DNA of 64,000 nucleotides, taken from Amanita rubescens (taxonomy: Eukaryota; Basidiomycota; Agaricomycetes; Agaricales; Amanitaceae). The notes beneath the pieces were generated by a model, which searched no databases, was not told the DNA's origin, and saw nothing but the letters and a program-made list of their open reading frames with translations. The stretch spans positions 38,311-102,310 of the forward strand of contig WION01000198.1 in the NCBI GenBank assembly GCA_015039365.1, given 5' to 3'. Made by a program: the position numbers and the translations under genes. Within the stretch, counting starts at the first letter, position 1, and the number at the start of each line of letters is the position of its first letter. Of this stretch, positions 32,082 to 43,158 are shown piece by piece.

Positions 32082-33082
32082 GATTGTATGAAATGAGCTG
32101 ATCAAAACTCCATTCAGATATATAGAAGGTCTGCTTACCATCTGCTTAACGAGAAGCGCGGGGAGCCACAAAGGCGAAGTCAACCCACACGTGTAGCTTG
32201 AGACAATGAGAGAAAATGAAAGGAAAGAGACGTGGGTCTGGTATCCAATCAGTTCGCGTGTAGAAGATGGAATCATGGAACAACATACTGTAATGCAAAA
32301 AATGCCATCCCGTCTGATTGGTATGCGGGGCCATATTGAGGGGAGCCTAGGGACCGTATCCGATAAGAAAGAGTGAGGGCGAGGGGAGTGGACAGGACCG
32401 ACTACCAGTCTATTCGGGCGAAGGACTCGTGCGTGGTTATAAGAACGTAGGCGACGCGGAGTCCGACCCACACGAGCGACATCAAGTCCAGCTCGAGGCA
32501 ACAAAAGTGAAAGGGTAATTATAAGAACGTAGGCGACACGGAGTCCGACCTACGCGAGCGACACAAGTCCAGCTCGAGATAATAATGGGGGAAAAGTGAG
32601 GTCGTGTCTGATCTATGATACCGCGGTTGATCAGTTTGAGGAGTACGTGAATCGTGAACCGACATTATACATACCATGATGCCGAAAAACTCTCCACCTT
32701 CCAGGTCCAGATTGACGATGTATGATGAAAGGCGAGGGGGACCGGCGTAATGATCCGACCAAGGCCAAATTTGTGCTTGTTTGGGTTATCCTGTGCTGCG
32801 CGCGCCAGTGACGCGTTTCCTCCTCCTCTCCTCTACTCTCCTCTTTATTATCTCTAATACGCCAGTTCACTTTACATCACCACGGTTAGAGCTGGACGTT
32901 TGCGTCGCTCCGAAGGCTGGACTTAGTGTCTCCTTCTCACGGTCTTCCAATCGGATCTTGGTGCCCTGTTCCGGAACTGCTAAAGCACCTGCCGAGCGCG
33001 TTCTTTGTCTCTGTCTGAAACTACGACAAAACAGGTAAGTTATGCCTATTTTGGGCTGTGTTCTTTTAACGACGTACTAGTC
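32082..33082. promoter_or_regulatory. Divergent control region of the KDZ element
   Basis: About 1 kb between the start of the transposase (-) and the first accessory gene (+). It holds a two-copy tandem repeat (32437-32578) and no gene. A transcript from either side must start here. Confidence 0.5.
32437..32578 (+). repeat. Two-copy tandem repeat, about 60 bp per unit, 82-bp period
   Basis: Units at 32437-32497 and 32519-32578 share TTATAAGAACGTAGGCGAC, GGAGTCCGACC and AAGTCCAGCTCGAG, with a few changes. They lie in the divergent region and may be binding sites for the element's own proteins. Confidence 0.8.
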
Positions 33083-35175
33083 ATGGCGCCTGTTGATCGA
33101 TCTGCTCTTGAAAGAAACCTGCTTCGTAACCGCACTGTTGATGGTATGCCGTATAATTACTGCTTTCATCATTTTTGCTAAGAAACCCACAGCCTCGTTA
33201 GGACCTTTTGATGGCCGTGTTGCCGCTCTCCATCCCAATAACCCAGAGCTGTACATCTCATCACCGAATTGTGATGCAATCTTTTCTCCCCCAGGCCCCA
33301 CATGCAATGTCTACGCGCGGTATGACGGTCGTTATGGCCCTGATGACCACACGCAGTGGCCCCAACCGTTCTCGTTAAAATATCCACATCTTTGTTGCAT
33401 TCCAAAACCGAAAAGGGGTAATGGCCAGGAACACTCCATAATTTGGCAAGACCCAGTTCGAGATGATTTCATACGTCTTAATCGTGACGGGATGGTTATC
33501 GAGTTAGGGAAGTGGTCAGAACACTGGCTACGACAAATAGGAACAAGTTGTAAATGGTTATTTGATGAAGTCACTCGTCGCCGCTCCGTTAATGGGTTGC
33601 TTGATACGCACCCTTTGCTCCCGCCGCTATTGATCCATTTAGAGCGTGCAATAAATCATTTGCGAGCCGTAGTGATGAGTTACCGGGAAGCAGTGATGAG
33701 TCTTCGACTGACGCAACGATTATGGCTCGAGTTGCATGCTTTAATGGACTATGTGCACACATACCTTCCCTTTATGGAGGGCCGGGTCCCTCCTGCTGCA
33801 CAAGTCGCTCCGGTCATAGGTTGCTTTATTCACCAGGCACACGTCGCAGAACAGCTTTTTGTCGCAGGTATCCCGTATTGGCTCATACGTGAAGTACGAA
33901 CGTTTGATCGTGAAAACATCCTGAAACTGGATGCCGTGATTCCACCCGAACACCTGCTTCAGCTTGACGAGTTTTCTCTGTATACTCGTTGCATCTACCA
34001 GGGTGATTCAAACGAGAACAGATACCGGGCTATCTATAATCATTCCCTGAGGTACTTGTGCTGGGCCAATCCTTTCTCTACGGGACAGCCAAAGGGTATA
34101 ACACCATTTGAGTCCTCACAGTCTGCACCCCTTTCTGGTCCATCGAGGCAGGTGATCGGCCGCTCACATACGAAATCAGCGCAACCGTGTAAGTTTGTTG
34201 TCCCGTTCAAGTGTTGATTGATCATCTGATAAATTAATACTAGACTCAAAGCGACCTGGGCAATCTTCGGGGCGGAACAAGTTTGAAATCGTCTCCAGCC
34301 CCTACATGCCGTTGTGTCTAGACGCATGGCGAAAGGCATTACTGTTGGCAGATCAAAATTCAGCAACGTGGCACTTGGAAAAGAAGCAATCTCCAAACGA
34401 TGGCAGATATGCATTCCCCGAACCGGGACTGTTTTGTTCCGGTGACAACCTTGTGCGCCAAAATCAGTATCTCACAGTATGGGACCACTTGCGTCCTGCG
34501 ATCATGAATCGTATGAGTTCAAATATGGGTCAAATAGAACTTCTGGCTAATCAACAATGGCGTACTCTGCTTGGTGCGCGTCCGTCATCCGATAAAACAA
34601 GGTCAGGGGCCTCACGCATGTCCCTAAATGATCTCTTATCACGCGACGCTGCTGAAGCGGGAGTTGATTTGTCTCGTATTCACGAGGCTCCGGTCAAGCA
34701 ATACTCTGTCTCTGAAGCACAAACGATTCTCTGGGAACTTTCCGAACTTGGATTTTGTTATGAACTAGTCATGCTAGATCGTCGAGCAATTGAGCCCCGC
34801 GTATTTGAGGATCAAAAATACAAAGATTCCTTACTCTCTCCCCCTATCCGTGAATCTACTATTCTTCGTTGCTTCCCTTTTGGTCCATCAGAACCACGCC
34901 ATCTCGCATATGCCCCCGTTCATCACGCATCTCGTGGTCTGGCATCTCCAGCCATCCGGGATCGTTTACCTTACCTCACTGCCCTGCGCTATGTCATGGG
35001 GGAATGGGATGGATACGAGAAGAGCGAACTTGGCCGCCTTCAGACTCCCACTGAAAATTCACGCGATAGTGATCTATATTACTACAAGGAATCAATTTCT
35101 CAATTTTACATCAAAATGTTCTTCCGATTTTTTGGCCGCGCTGCAATAACGCCGATGTACTTGACTCATGCTTGA
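33083..35175 (+). CDS. KDZ-element accessory protein 1
   Basis: Exons 33083-33143, 33193-34188 and 34244-35175; introns 33144-33192 (GTATGC to CACAG) and 34189-34243 (GTAAGT to CTAG). Total about 660 residues. I recognise the type from many Agaricomycete genomes, where it is common near transposon genes, but it has no named function. Visible features are a Tyr/Pro-rich N-terminus (YARYDGRYGPDDHTQWP), a helical centre (VVMSYREAVMSLRLTQRLWLE), then IGCFIHQAHVAEQLFVAGIPYWLI, and a C-terminal part with LGFCYELVMLDRRA. The end is uncertain. The frame stops after FFRFFGRAAITPMYLTHA, but a further piece downstream (HFGWAVVIPRRL near 35278-35315) resembles the usual end of such proteins, so a last exon may be missing from this model. 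Confidence 0.6.
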
Positions 35176-35557
35176 TTTCTCATCACTACGATACACTAAT
35201 AAACGTCAATCTTTTGAAAATCCGGAAGACGACTTGTTACATTACAAATATGCTCTCGCGAGTGCCAAGGCACGACACTTTGGTTGGGCCGTCGTCATTC
35301 CAAGACGCTTAGCTTTTTTGATGTCTTACGTACATATTGATATTGATGGCTTTGATCGTGGGATGGTAGCCATGAGACTCTAGTTTGAGTGAAGCCGACC
35401 ATTCATTCATCATCCATTGTTGCTTTGTTCAAACACCTTGCGTTCGCATATTCTACTGGTGGCATGAAGCCGATGTACCGCGCCTCGACGTATAAAAAGG
35501 TGAGGTTTTGCCGTTACTCGCATTCATTAACAGTCACTGACGTTGAATCCGCCCCTC

Positions 35558-36658
35558 ATGCCCGTTTCTCGAACTACCCGAGCTTCACGCCAAGCTCCCT
35601 ATTCCACAGCCAATGCTCTCCTGCCGGCGCCCCGCATATGCTCAGATATTGCCAATAACGGGCAGATCGATTCAATAGAGGGCATCAGAGCCGCGTTGTC
35701 GCAGGAGGCCGAAAGCGTTGCTGGACCGTGTCCAAAAATGCGAAAGGATTGCTCTGAAAAACGTCACAAGCTTATCAGTCCCTTCATTTGCCGTGGACTG
35801 ACGAACCCGGCTGATTTTGGGCGATGGACTCAAGTAGTAAGTTATCAGCCAGACGATGCACATTCGGAGACTGATAATGATTTCGGCAACAGTGCCTGAC
35901 ATGTAGTAATAACAACAGGATTCGTTTTCTCACCGATGCATTACCGTCCCATCTATGCTTCAACGAGAGGGTACAAACACTTCGGAACCATTTGGAAGAG
36001 CTCAAGTCAAACAGTCGCCGATCCATCGCAGCCCATTCTGCAAATGCTGGATCCAGTGTTACTGTTCCTACACTCTCGTCTTTTGACTTATCTTCTTCCC
36101 CATCTTTGTCGTCACCTCCGGTTATGACGACTCCTCCTACAACTTCTTTAGTTATGTCGCCACCTCTCCCATCTTCTCCAATCATGTCACCGCTTTCTCC
36201 GGAAATTACCACATCTTCACCTTTGTTGTCCCTTCCGTCGCCTTCGACATCTCCCCCTATAACTTATTCAGTTATATATCCTGTTATAACTCCAGCTGGG
36301 GAACTTTTAGACAACGAAAAGCCCGTTTTTATCATAATCTGGAATCAGGTAAGTCATAACTGCGAAAGGAGGCGCAATTACTGATTTGACTCCCCTTAGG
36401 ACGGCATACAACCAATTGTCACGACTGCTTTCCCTCGCAGGAACGGCCTACTTCAACTTGAAGACTTCAAGATGCAACTTGGCGCATTTAACGTAGAGCA
36501 GATGAATTCGTTGGAAGTTTATTACGGGGGGATATGGGACAGCCTACCGTGGAGCACGAGTATCGTGGTCAATCACCCCCATGAGAACTTTTGCTTCCGA
36601 TATGAAGGGGTCCAGAATACTCCCTTCTTGAACGAGTATCTTCAATTTCTTCAATAGT
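35558..36658 (+). CDS. KDZ-element accessory protein 2
   Basis: Exon 1 starts at ATG 35558 (MPVSRTTRASRQAPYS). Exon 2 covers about 35919-36348 and exon 3 36400-36658; the last intron (36349-36399, GTAAGT to CCTTAG) is clear. The first intron (about 35837-35918) is not: the obvious GTAAGT donor does not leave the right phase for exon 2, so the boundary is approximate. Exon 2 encodes a leucine-rich start (LPSHLCFNERVQTLRNHLEE), then a long Ser/Pro/Thr-rich low-complexity stretch. The last exon is compact and folded-looking (LLQLEDFKMQLGAFNV, NEYLQFLQ). No known domain. It lies between two other genes of the element on the same strand. Confidence 0.5.
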
Positions 36659-36949
36659 GGAGGAGCCCTACGTAAACAATTAGAGATGCCGGATCGTATT
36701 TTTTGTCTTTCAGCCATGAATAGAAGTTAATCTAGATGGGATCTTTTGATAATGCTGTGCGCATCTTCTTGCCGGTCTGATCAATCGGGTTCTGATATCC
36801 CCACTTTTAGTGTAAGCATCAGCCCGCATCATTGACCATCGACATAACAAAGGCCCTACAGGTGTCGCTTAAGCAGTGAAAGGCCATTGTCCATCTCCAT
36901 CTATATATCGACATGCGATGCACGGCAGCTCTACAGTATCTTTCAATCA

Positions 36950-39900
36950 ATGCCAACCCCCTCCTCGCCTGCTTCAAATGCACCAACTTCAGCTTCTCCG
37001 ACTTCAGCTTCTCCGTCTACAGTTCCCCCGCGTCGCTTCAATAAAGAGCATGAAGATTTCTTGAAAAATCTCCTGCCTGGCTTCAATGAATATCTTGCCA
37101 AACTCGCCAAGAAAGGTGGTGGATCGCAAGGCGTAAAAGGCGTAAAGGGAAAGCAAGGAGATTGGATCAAAACTTATGCCTTAAATCCATTTATTGAAAA
37201 GTTTAACACACATGGCGAAAATTCTGCGATGCTATTCAAGGTAAAAACACGAAATCACAAGCCTTAGCCTAATTCTTACATCCATATGATTTTAGCGAAT
37301 AAAGAAATGGTTTTGGAACCACGGGAGTCATGCTCAGAAATCAGAGGTGAAAATTATTCACGTCCCTAGTACGCCAACTAGACGCCGTGCCACCACCGCC
37401 CGTGAATGCTTTGGGAACGCTTTCGGCAGTGAAATCAATGAAAAGGTAAAAGTCGAACGTGAGAGGGCTGGAGCCCCAACGCAGATGAACCTCTCACTCT
37501 ACCGTCAAATCCGTGACGATATGTATGATAACGCCGATGAGGATACACGGGCGACGTTTGAGGAAGAAGCGAAGACATTTAACTCAAAAATTGGTGACCG
37601 TCCCGCACAATCGGAGATATACGCGTACGTGCCTAAACCGATTTCGCAATATGTCAGTCTCAGGATAGCCGTTGACAGATCACAGAAAGATATTACAATA
37701 AGCACTGGGGTAGCGCTCAAAAGACTCTGTGGCTGGGACTGGGGTGGACATGGTGACGCCGTTTTCTTTGTTCTCGGGGCATATCGAGACCAGGACTCGG
37801 ATATAAATACTTTCAAGTAAGCGTTCACTCTCTTGCATTCTCTTGACAATGAATTGAATTGTGCACTGGCAGCTGTACCATATCGTCAGAATGCCATGTT
37901 GAGGGCTTTAAGACGCATATACCCGATATAGAAGCAAGGTTATGGGAGCGTTTTGAATGTTTTGCGAAAACAGCGTTACCTGGTAGGCATTCTTTTTTCA
38001 AGGCCCATTGGTAGCATGCTCACACGATATACATTAGTTAAGGCCAACAGCACTGGTACGAGTGCGGCACTGTCCACAATCGACGACTCTGCGTCCGACA
38101 TGAAAAAGGATGAAGATATAATAGATATCCCAACCCCTCCGATGCTGGCAGAGCTAGACGGTGTGGCTACAGCTATGGGCTCCGCGTTAGAACTAGGCAT
38201 GAACGAACATAACGATGTCAACAGTGATATATCTGGGACTTCCAACGCTGACAACTCAGATTCTATGGACTGCATGCCTACCTCGGTATCGGCCACGCCC
38301 AACAACGACAGGAGCGAGATACCTGACCCGAAAATCTCCATCTCATCCTCTGGACCAGACGATCGTCCCCAGCAACTTAACTTGACCAACGAACAATTGA
38401 CATTTGCAATCGCTTCCGCCCTCTCTGCGGTGAATGCCTCCGATTCCGGTGACGGTCCGGCGATTACCCAGGAACAGCCGCCGAAAGTACAGCGCAAGCG
38501 CAGTGTAAAAAAGGCGGTCATCAAACAAGCTTCGACTGAACGGCTGCCTACAGTATCATCTACAAAACCTGTCAAACGTAAGCGTCAAGAACGTATTCCA
38601 CCAAATGTCGAGCCTCCGAGCAAAAAACCAAAGATTCCGCTGGATCCCGGGAAGCGCGTATCCGCGAGGTAAGTAACCTCCTTTACTATTACCTCCTTCG
38701 TCTGGTGTAGTGTTCGCCATGGGTAACCCGTGGGTATTTCCACACCTACCCATACCCGCACCCGCAAAAACCCGTACCCTTGATTCATGGGTACGGGTAT
38801 GGGTCTTCTGTGGGTGTGGGTCTTCTGTGGGTATGTAACCCATGGGTATGGGTAGTAATATTTTGACTAGTACCCTAGTTACACAGAATTCATACTACTT
38901 AAGCTACAATCCAATTATCTGCGGGCCATGGCTCTTCATCCTTGGCATCGGGTTGAGAAGCTGCATGCTTTAAGTCAGCTGTCTCGACGTAACCTGCCCT
39001 AGTCCAGGCCCCGAGACACAACAGAGCCCGAGACGAATCAGCTGACAGCCGATTACGGATGTGGGACATGATGAGTCGTCCTTTGCTGAACACGCGTTCA
39101 ACGGCAACGGAAGAAGCTACAATAGGTAACGGGTAAGAGTCTGACTGCCACAATATGATGCGAATTTGCACATACCCGGTATGGTGAGATAATCCCTCGC
39201 CATGCGCCACAAATGAGGGTACGTTCCTCGATTCCCATACCACCAGCCAAGAGGGTCTTGGATATCTTTGATTCGAGGTGTTGAAAGGTAACGATCCAGC
39301 TCCGACAGGAATTCATCCTCGTCGGAGCTCATTCCTGAGCTCAACGGATTGCTGTGCTCCGAGTCGCTATCGCTGTTATGCCGGCGCTGAGGCTTCTAAT
39401 CAAACGAATATTGAGTGTAAATGATGAGGTTTTTACGGTAATAGGAAACACTAACCTTCCCGGTGGTTAACGAACGAGGAGCCGTTGCCTTGGGCACCTC
39501 ATAGTCACTATATCTGCGCCTAAACTCATTCTTTACGATTTTTTCAGCATCTTTGATCCATTCTTCATCGAAGTCTAGTTTCTCAAAATAGCGAAGCTTG
39601 TAGCGTGGATGGAGAACTAGTAGATAAACTAATTAGATTTTATATATGACATGGGAAAGAAGCATACTTATCGCAATCCGGTAGGCGTCTGAATGGTCCG
39701 TCAAAGAATAATACTTGTCGAGTAGACCTAAGCCAAGCACAAGCGCAGCACGGACAGCCGGAGAATAGCTGTAGCTTGAAGCAAATGCTTGTAGATCGGA
39801 GCGCATACGCTCCATGGCTGGGATGACCGTTGCGAGGCATGGGGTATCACTTGAAAATACTAATGTCATGGTTTTGAAGATCTGCACAAGTACGTCAATA

Positions 39901-42406
39901 GTTGCGCTATGGATGAAACTGTTGCGCACCTTCAGACAATTCCGCAGCTGCATCACTAACTCCCACTCATTCTCAGACAATTCGTACTGGCGGAGCTTTA
40001 AGGAACGTTCACTAGTGGCCTTATCGATTGCATCGCGATACGCCAGGGCAAACTTCAACATGTTGTAGGTAGAATTCCATCGGGTCCGGACATCTCGGGG
40101 CATCACACGAACCGATAGTTTGCGAGAAGATGTCGGCGCTACTTCTTTTATAATCTCTTTCCATCGGGGCAGTGCGATGGTAGAGGATCTCTTGACACTG
40201 TTCGCAAATTTGCGGAGCTAGGCAATGGAGACAGCACATTGAAAGCGTGAAACGTGGTGGGCATGGGCAAAGGGTTTACAGCATGGGTGTGTAGTTAATG
40301 CGGATAAGATTGTATGACATGGGAAGGTGCGTGGTTAACGGATGGATAAGATTGTATGACATGGGAACGAACCTTGGACAAAACCTGCTTCACAGGTTCG
40401 ACGTGCTCAGCCGCCTTTGCCATGTCGTCCTCCATCGCCGCCTCGATGTCGTCTATGCCATCCATGACATCATCTTCAACATCCCCTTCATCGTTCTCTC
40501 TTTCCTCCATTTCGATGTCTTCTGCTTCATCCTCATCAGATCTGGTGTCGTCGTTGGGTTGGCCACTTTTCTTCTTCTTATCAGGCCCATCAAACTGTCG
40601 CAAGATGATTTGGACGACCAGATTAACAATATGGGCCATACACCGAACTCGATCTGCAGGTCCACGGTATTGAGCAATGATATTCGTGAGGGCCGATACC
40701 ATCGTATCGTTTGCACTTGCATTGTCGCATGTTACGCTTAAAAGCTGTAAAGTTTCAGATAAGACTTACGGCTCAGTTATTATACTGACACTTACCTTGT
40801 CTGTGATCCCGAAGGTTTCGAGAACTCGCGCAAACGCAGCTGCGAGATTACGCCCAGTGTGAGACTTTGCAAGCTCCACAACGTCGAGGAGCAAGCAGGT
40901 GGGCGTGCCTTGAACTTCGAAATGCACTGTTAGCGCAATGAATGCGCGGCTGTTAGGAGAAGTCCATGCATCAGTCGCGAAACTCAAGCGACCGTCATAC
41001 TCCTGTCCAGATGTGAGTTAGCAGAAATTTGAGAGACTCGACACTGGAAGGCTGACCTTAAGAATTTTCCCAATGCGCGCCTTAACCCGATGGAAGACAA
41101 CATGTACATCCTTTGCTACTGTCTTTGCTGTTGGAAGTCGATAGCTTGGCCGCCCGGTCTTCATTAAACAGATGAATTCTTCATCCTCCACGATGAGCAT
41201 GCTTCGCATGTATTTTGAAACCCACTTCACGCATTCGACACTGTCAAGCGGAATGGTCATCTTAGTCAGCAACGCAAACTGAAACCTTGGATGCGGCGAG
41301 CATCTTACCGGGTCTCAGCATAGATGTGACCCCGAGTTGAGTAAGTGCGCTTCCCTTTTCCCAGCCTTTCAAACGCAGCAGTAATTGACCCATCCTCTTG
41401 AGTTTTTGCAGTCGCAAGTCCGGCACGAATTTCGTCCACGGTAGCATTGTTGGCTTTGGCAGCATCAGCTTTCTTGATAAGTTCATCACCCCAGCATCGC
41501 TTAGCGTGCTTGCGCATGTTACCGGTAGATTTGGCATCCGTAGTCTTGAGGAAACGACGGACAATCCGAGGGTTTGGCCCTCGCCCTTTGCAATGAGGTG
41601 CGGCGCACCTAAATTTGTGACAGGTCCGGTCGTCAATGACCTCTATGGACGGACGTGGTGCGAAAAAGGCATATATCGGAGATGTCCAATCCTTAGCCAG
41701 ACGTTCTGGCCAGGTACGTGTCAGCATCTACTTCAAGTGCTAATTGGATTTGCTTACCGAGCTGCTTTTCAGGGTCCTCCTTCACTGCGTCGTGAATCTC
41801 TTCGACTTCGTTGACAGGATCTTCAGGGTCAGTCTCGGGATCTTCAGGGTCAGCGTCGGAGTCACGGTCATGATGAGAGTGAGTACTCTCATCATTATCA
41901 TCGTCTAGCGAGATCTGACTCTCTGCCAAACCCACAGTTTTTTTCAATCGCTTGATGGTTTCGTTCTTATCAGCTGAAGCATTATCTGGGTTGGTTGCGT
42001 AGGAGGCCAATTTACGTTTGCGAGGCTTGTTGACAATGAGGGAGAGGTCAACAACATCGCGCGGCATGCTGGCGACGGTTTTCTGTGTATTGAAAACGGA
42101 CCTCTTGGGCCCAGTAGGCCTGTGTCTATTATACACAAACAATGCTACTGTATAGTTTATGCCCTGCCACAGCCTTGCCGCCCCATTTCCAATTGCGGCA
42201 CACCCGCCATGGTGGGTATGGGTTCACGCGCCCAAGGGTATGGGTCACGTGTGGGTACACAAGCCCATACCCATACCCACACCCGCGCTACCCATACCCG
42301 CGTACCCTGTGGGTTTCTCGTACCCATGAGGGAACACTAGTCTGGTGATATCATAATCAGATTACACGCCGACGGATACAGCAACAAGCATGTGAATGTC
42401 CGGTAA
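36950..42406 (+). CDS. KDZ-element accessory protein 3 (last intron holds a hAT element)
   Basis: Exons 36950-37240, 37296-37816, 37873-37982, 38038-38668 and 42361-42406, giving 532 residues. The N-terminal part has FNKEHEDFLKNLLPGFNEYL and KIKKWFWNH-like residues (RIKKWFWNHGSHAQ), a motif I know from fungal transposon-linked proteins. Next comes INEKVKVERERAGAPTQMNLSLYRQI with ATFEEEAKTFN, then a globular part (VALKRLCGWDWGGHGDAVFFV). The C-terminus is acidic, then basic (KRKRSVKKAV-like, KPVKRKRQER), suggesting a nuclear protein. The final intron was about 52 bp; the hAT element at 38708-42339 landed in it, leaving donor GTAAGT (38669) and acceptor AATCAG (42360) intact, so the gene may still splice. 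Exon 5 adds LHADGYSNKHVNVR. Confidence 0.65.
38708..42339 (-). mobile_element. hAT DNA transposon 1, 3632 bp
   Basis: Ends TAGTGTTCGCCATGGGTA and, inverted, TAGTGTTCCCTCATGGGTA, with an 8-bp duplication GTCTGGTG at 38700-38707 and 42340-42347. Both ends carry many GGGTA/GGGTGTGGG-like motifs (38720-38860 and 42215-42325), probably transposase sites. It is oriented minus, inside the KDZ element. Confidence 0.92.
38899..42067 (-). CDS. hAT transposase 1
   Basis: About ten exons on the minus strand from ATG 42067 (MPRDVVDLSLIVNKPRKRK) to the stop at 38899. Order: acidic N-terminus; a BED-type zinc finger (CHKFRCAAPHCKGRG, NMRKHAKRCWG); RNase-H-like catalytic core with SFATDAWTS (first Asp) and VTCDNASAND (second Asp); an acidic Lys/Asp insert; VMPRDVRTRWNSTYNMLKF; and the C-terminal hAT dimerisation region (SSVAVERVFSKGRLIMSHIR). 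All exon joins that I checked stay in frame, so the gene looks intact. It is a diverged paralogue of the transposase at 43443-46873, sharing intron positions. One intron (about 40215-40370) contains a direct repeat of CATGTCATACAATCTTATCC. Confidence 0.85.
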
Positions 42407-42712
42407 CTTTGTGAGTATAACGTCTATCGCGTCAGCCTTCAGATAATGACTTCTTCGTTTTGTAGCCTATCACTATAGGCTTACTTTTTCAATAGTCTAT
42501 TTGATACATTGTCTCAGACTACTAGATTAATAGAGTGTACTTTTGAAGTCACTATGACCATCGTCTTGGAATAAATATCAAGGTCTTAGCCTACTGTTAC
42601 CTACGTACAATAGTGGTTTTGTTAGATAATCCTATCGAAACGATGTGGTTCTAGTCTAAGACTTCCGTTCCTTAATTTGCTGGGTAGTCTTAAGACCACC
42701 AACTGACATCAC
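42407..42712. repeat. Right subterminal region of the KDZ element
   Basis: Carries CTATTTGATACATTGTCTCAG, ATCGTCTTGG, AAGGTCTTAGCC, CTAGTCTAAGAC and GTAGTCTTAAGACC, matching the GTCTTAG motif of the left end in inverted order. No gene. Confidence 0.6.
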
Positions 42713-43158
42713 CGACGACTTTGACTCTACGGGTACGCGATTTGTAAGCAGGTCTCACGATTGCTCCAGACGCATTGGTCTGGATATAGGCTGATGCGGA
42801 AAAGGTAGTCATAAGGTTGCGTGAATTGTTTAGGTGATAATAGGGTGTTCAATACGAGCAGGTGGTTAAGTGCATGATTTGACCTAGCAAGTATCGTTAA
42901 GACCGTGAAGAGGTGAATTCAAAAACTCACTGTGGTGCGTTTGCAATGGACCGTAGCATCATGAACAGGCTTAGCTTTCGCATAACCACAAGCCAACTTT
43001 CAACTGGTCGATGTACGCTCACCACTTGCACAAAGAACGTCAGAATGCCTGATCCTGATGCTAATACGGCACGAGAAGGCGCCTCCGAGGTTTATTCTTC
43101 TGCGTTGTTCCTCTGCGAATAGTCGTGGTGGTTTGAAGCAGGATTTGTCACGTGGAAT
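42713..43158 (+). repeat. Tandem duplication copy A, third block
   Basis: Resumes copy A to the right of the KDZ element and matches 50179-50874 (TTGACTCTACGGG, GTACGCGATTTGTAAGCAGG, AAACTCACTGTGGTGCGTTT). Copy B has about 230 bp more in its later part (50582-50770). No gene is convincing. Confidence 0.7.

Larger units (their letters stand above)
20270..42712. mobile_element. KDZ (Kyakuja-Dileera-Zisupton) DNA transposon, 22.4 kb including nested elements
   Basis: It is flanked by CGACGACTT at 20261-20269 and 42713-42721 (8-9 bp duplication); copy B has the unfilled site at 50179-50187. The ends share an inverted TCAG-N7-TCTTAAGACTA, about 8 bp in on the left and 6 bp in on the right. Subterminal regions carry many GTCTTAG/CTAAGAC motifs on both sides. 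It encodes a KDZ transposase with a CxC2 cysteine cluster (-) and three plus-strand genes in a row. Removing the nested retroelement (7.8 kb) and hAT element (3.6 kb), with their target duplications, leaves about 11 kb. Confidence 0.85.

Noticed and set aside
42215..42325. Telomeric repeats (GGGTA-type tracts)
   Set aside because: They occur just inside the inverted ends of both hAT elements, so they are subterminal transposon motifs, not telomere relics.
36950..42406. A TET/JBP dioxygenase as KDZ cargo
   Set aside because: Fungal KDZ elements are known to travel with TET/JBP genes, but none of the three cargo genes shows the HxD iron-binding motif and fold signature that I would expect.
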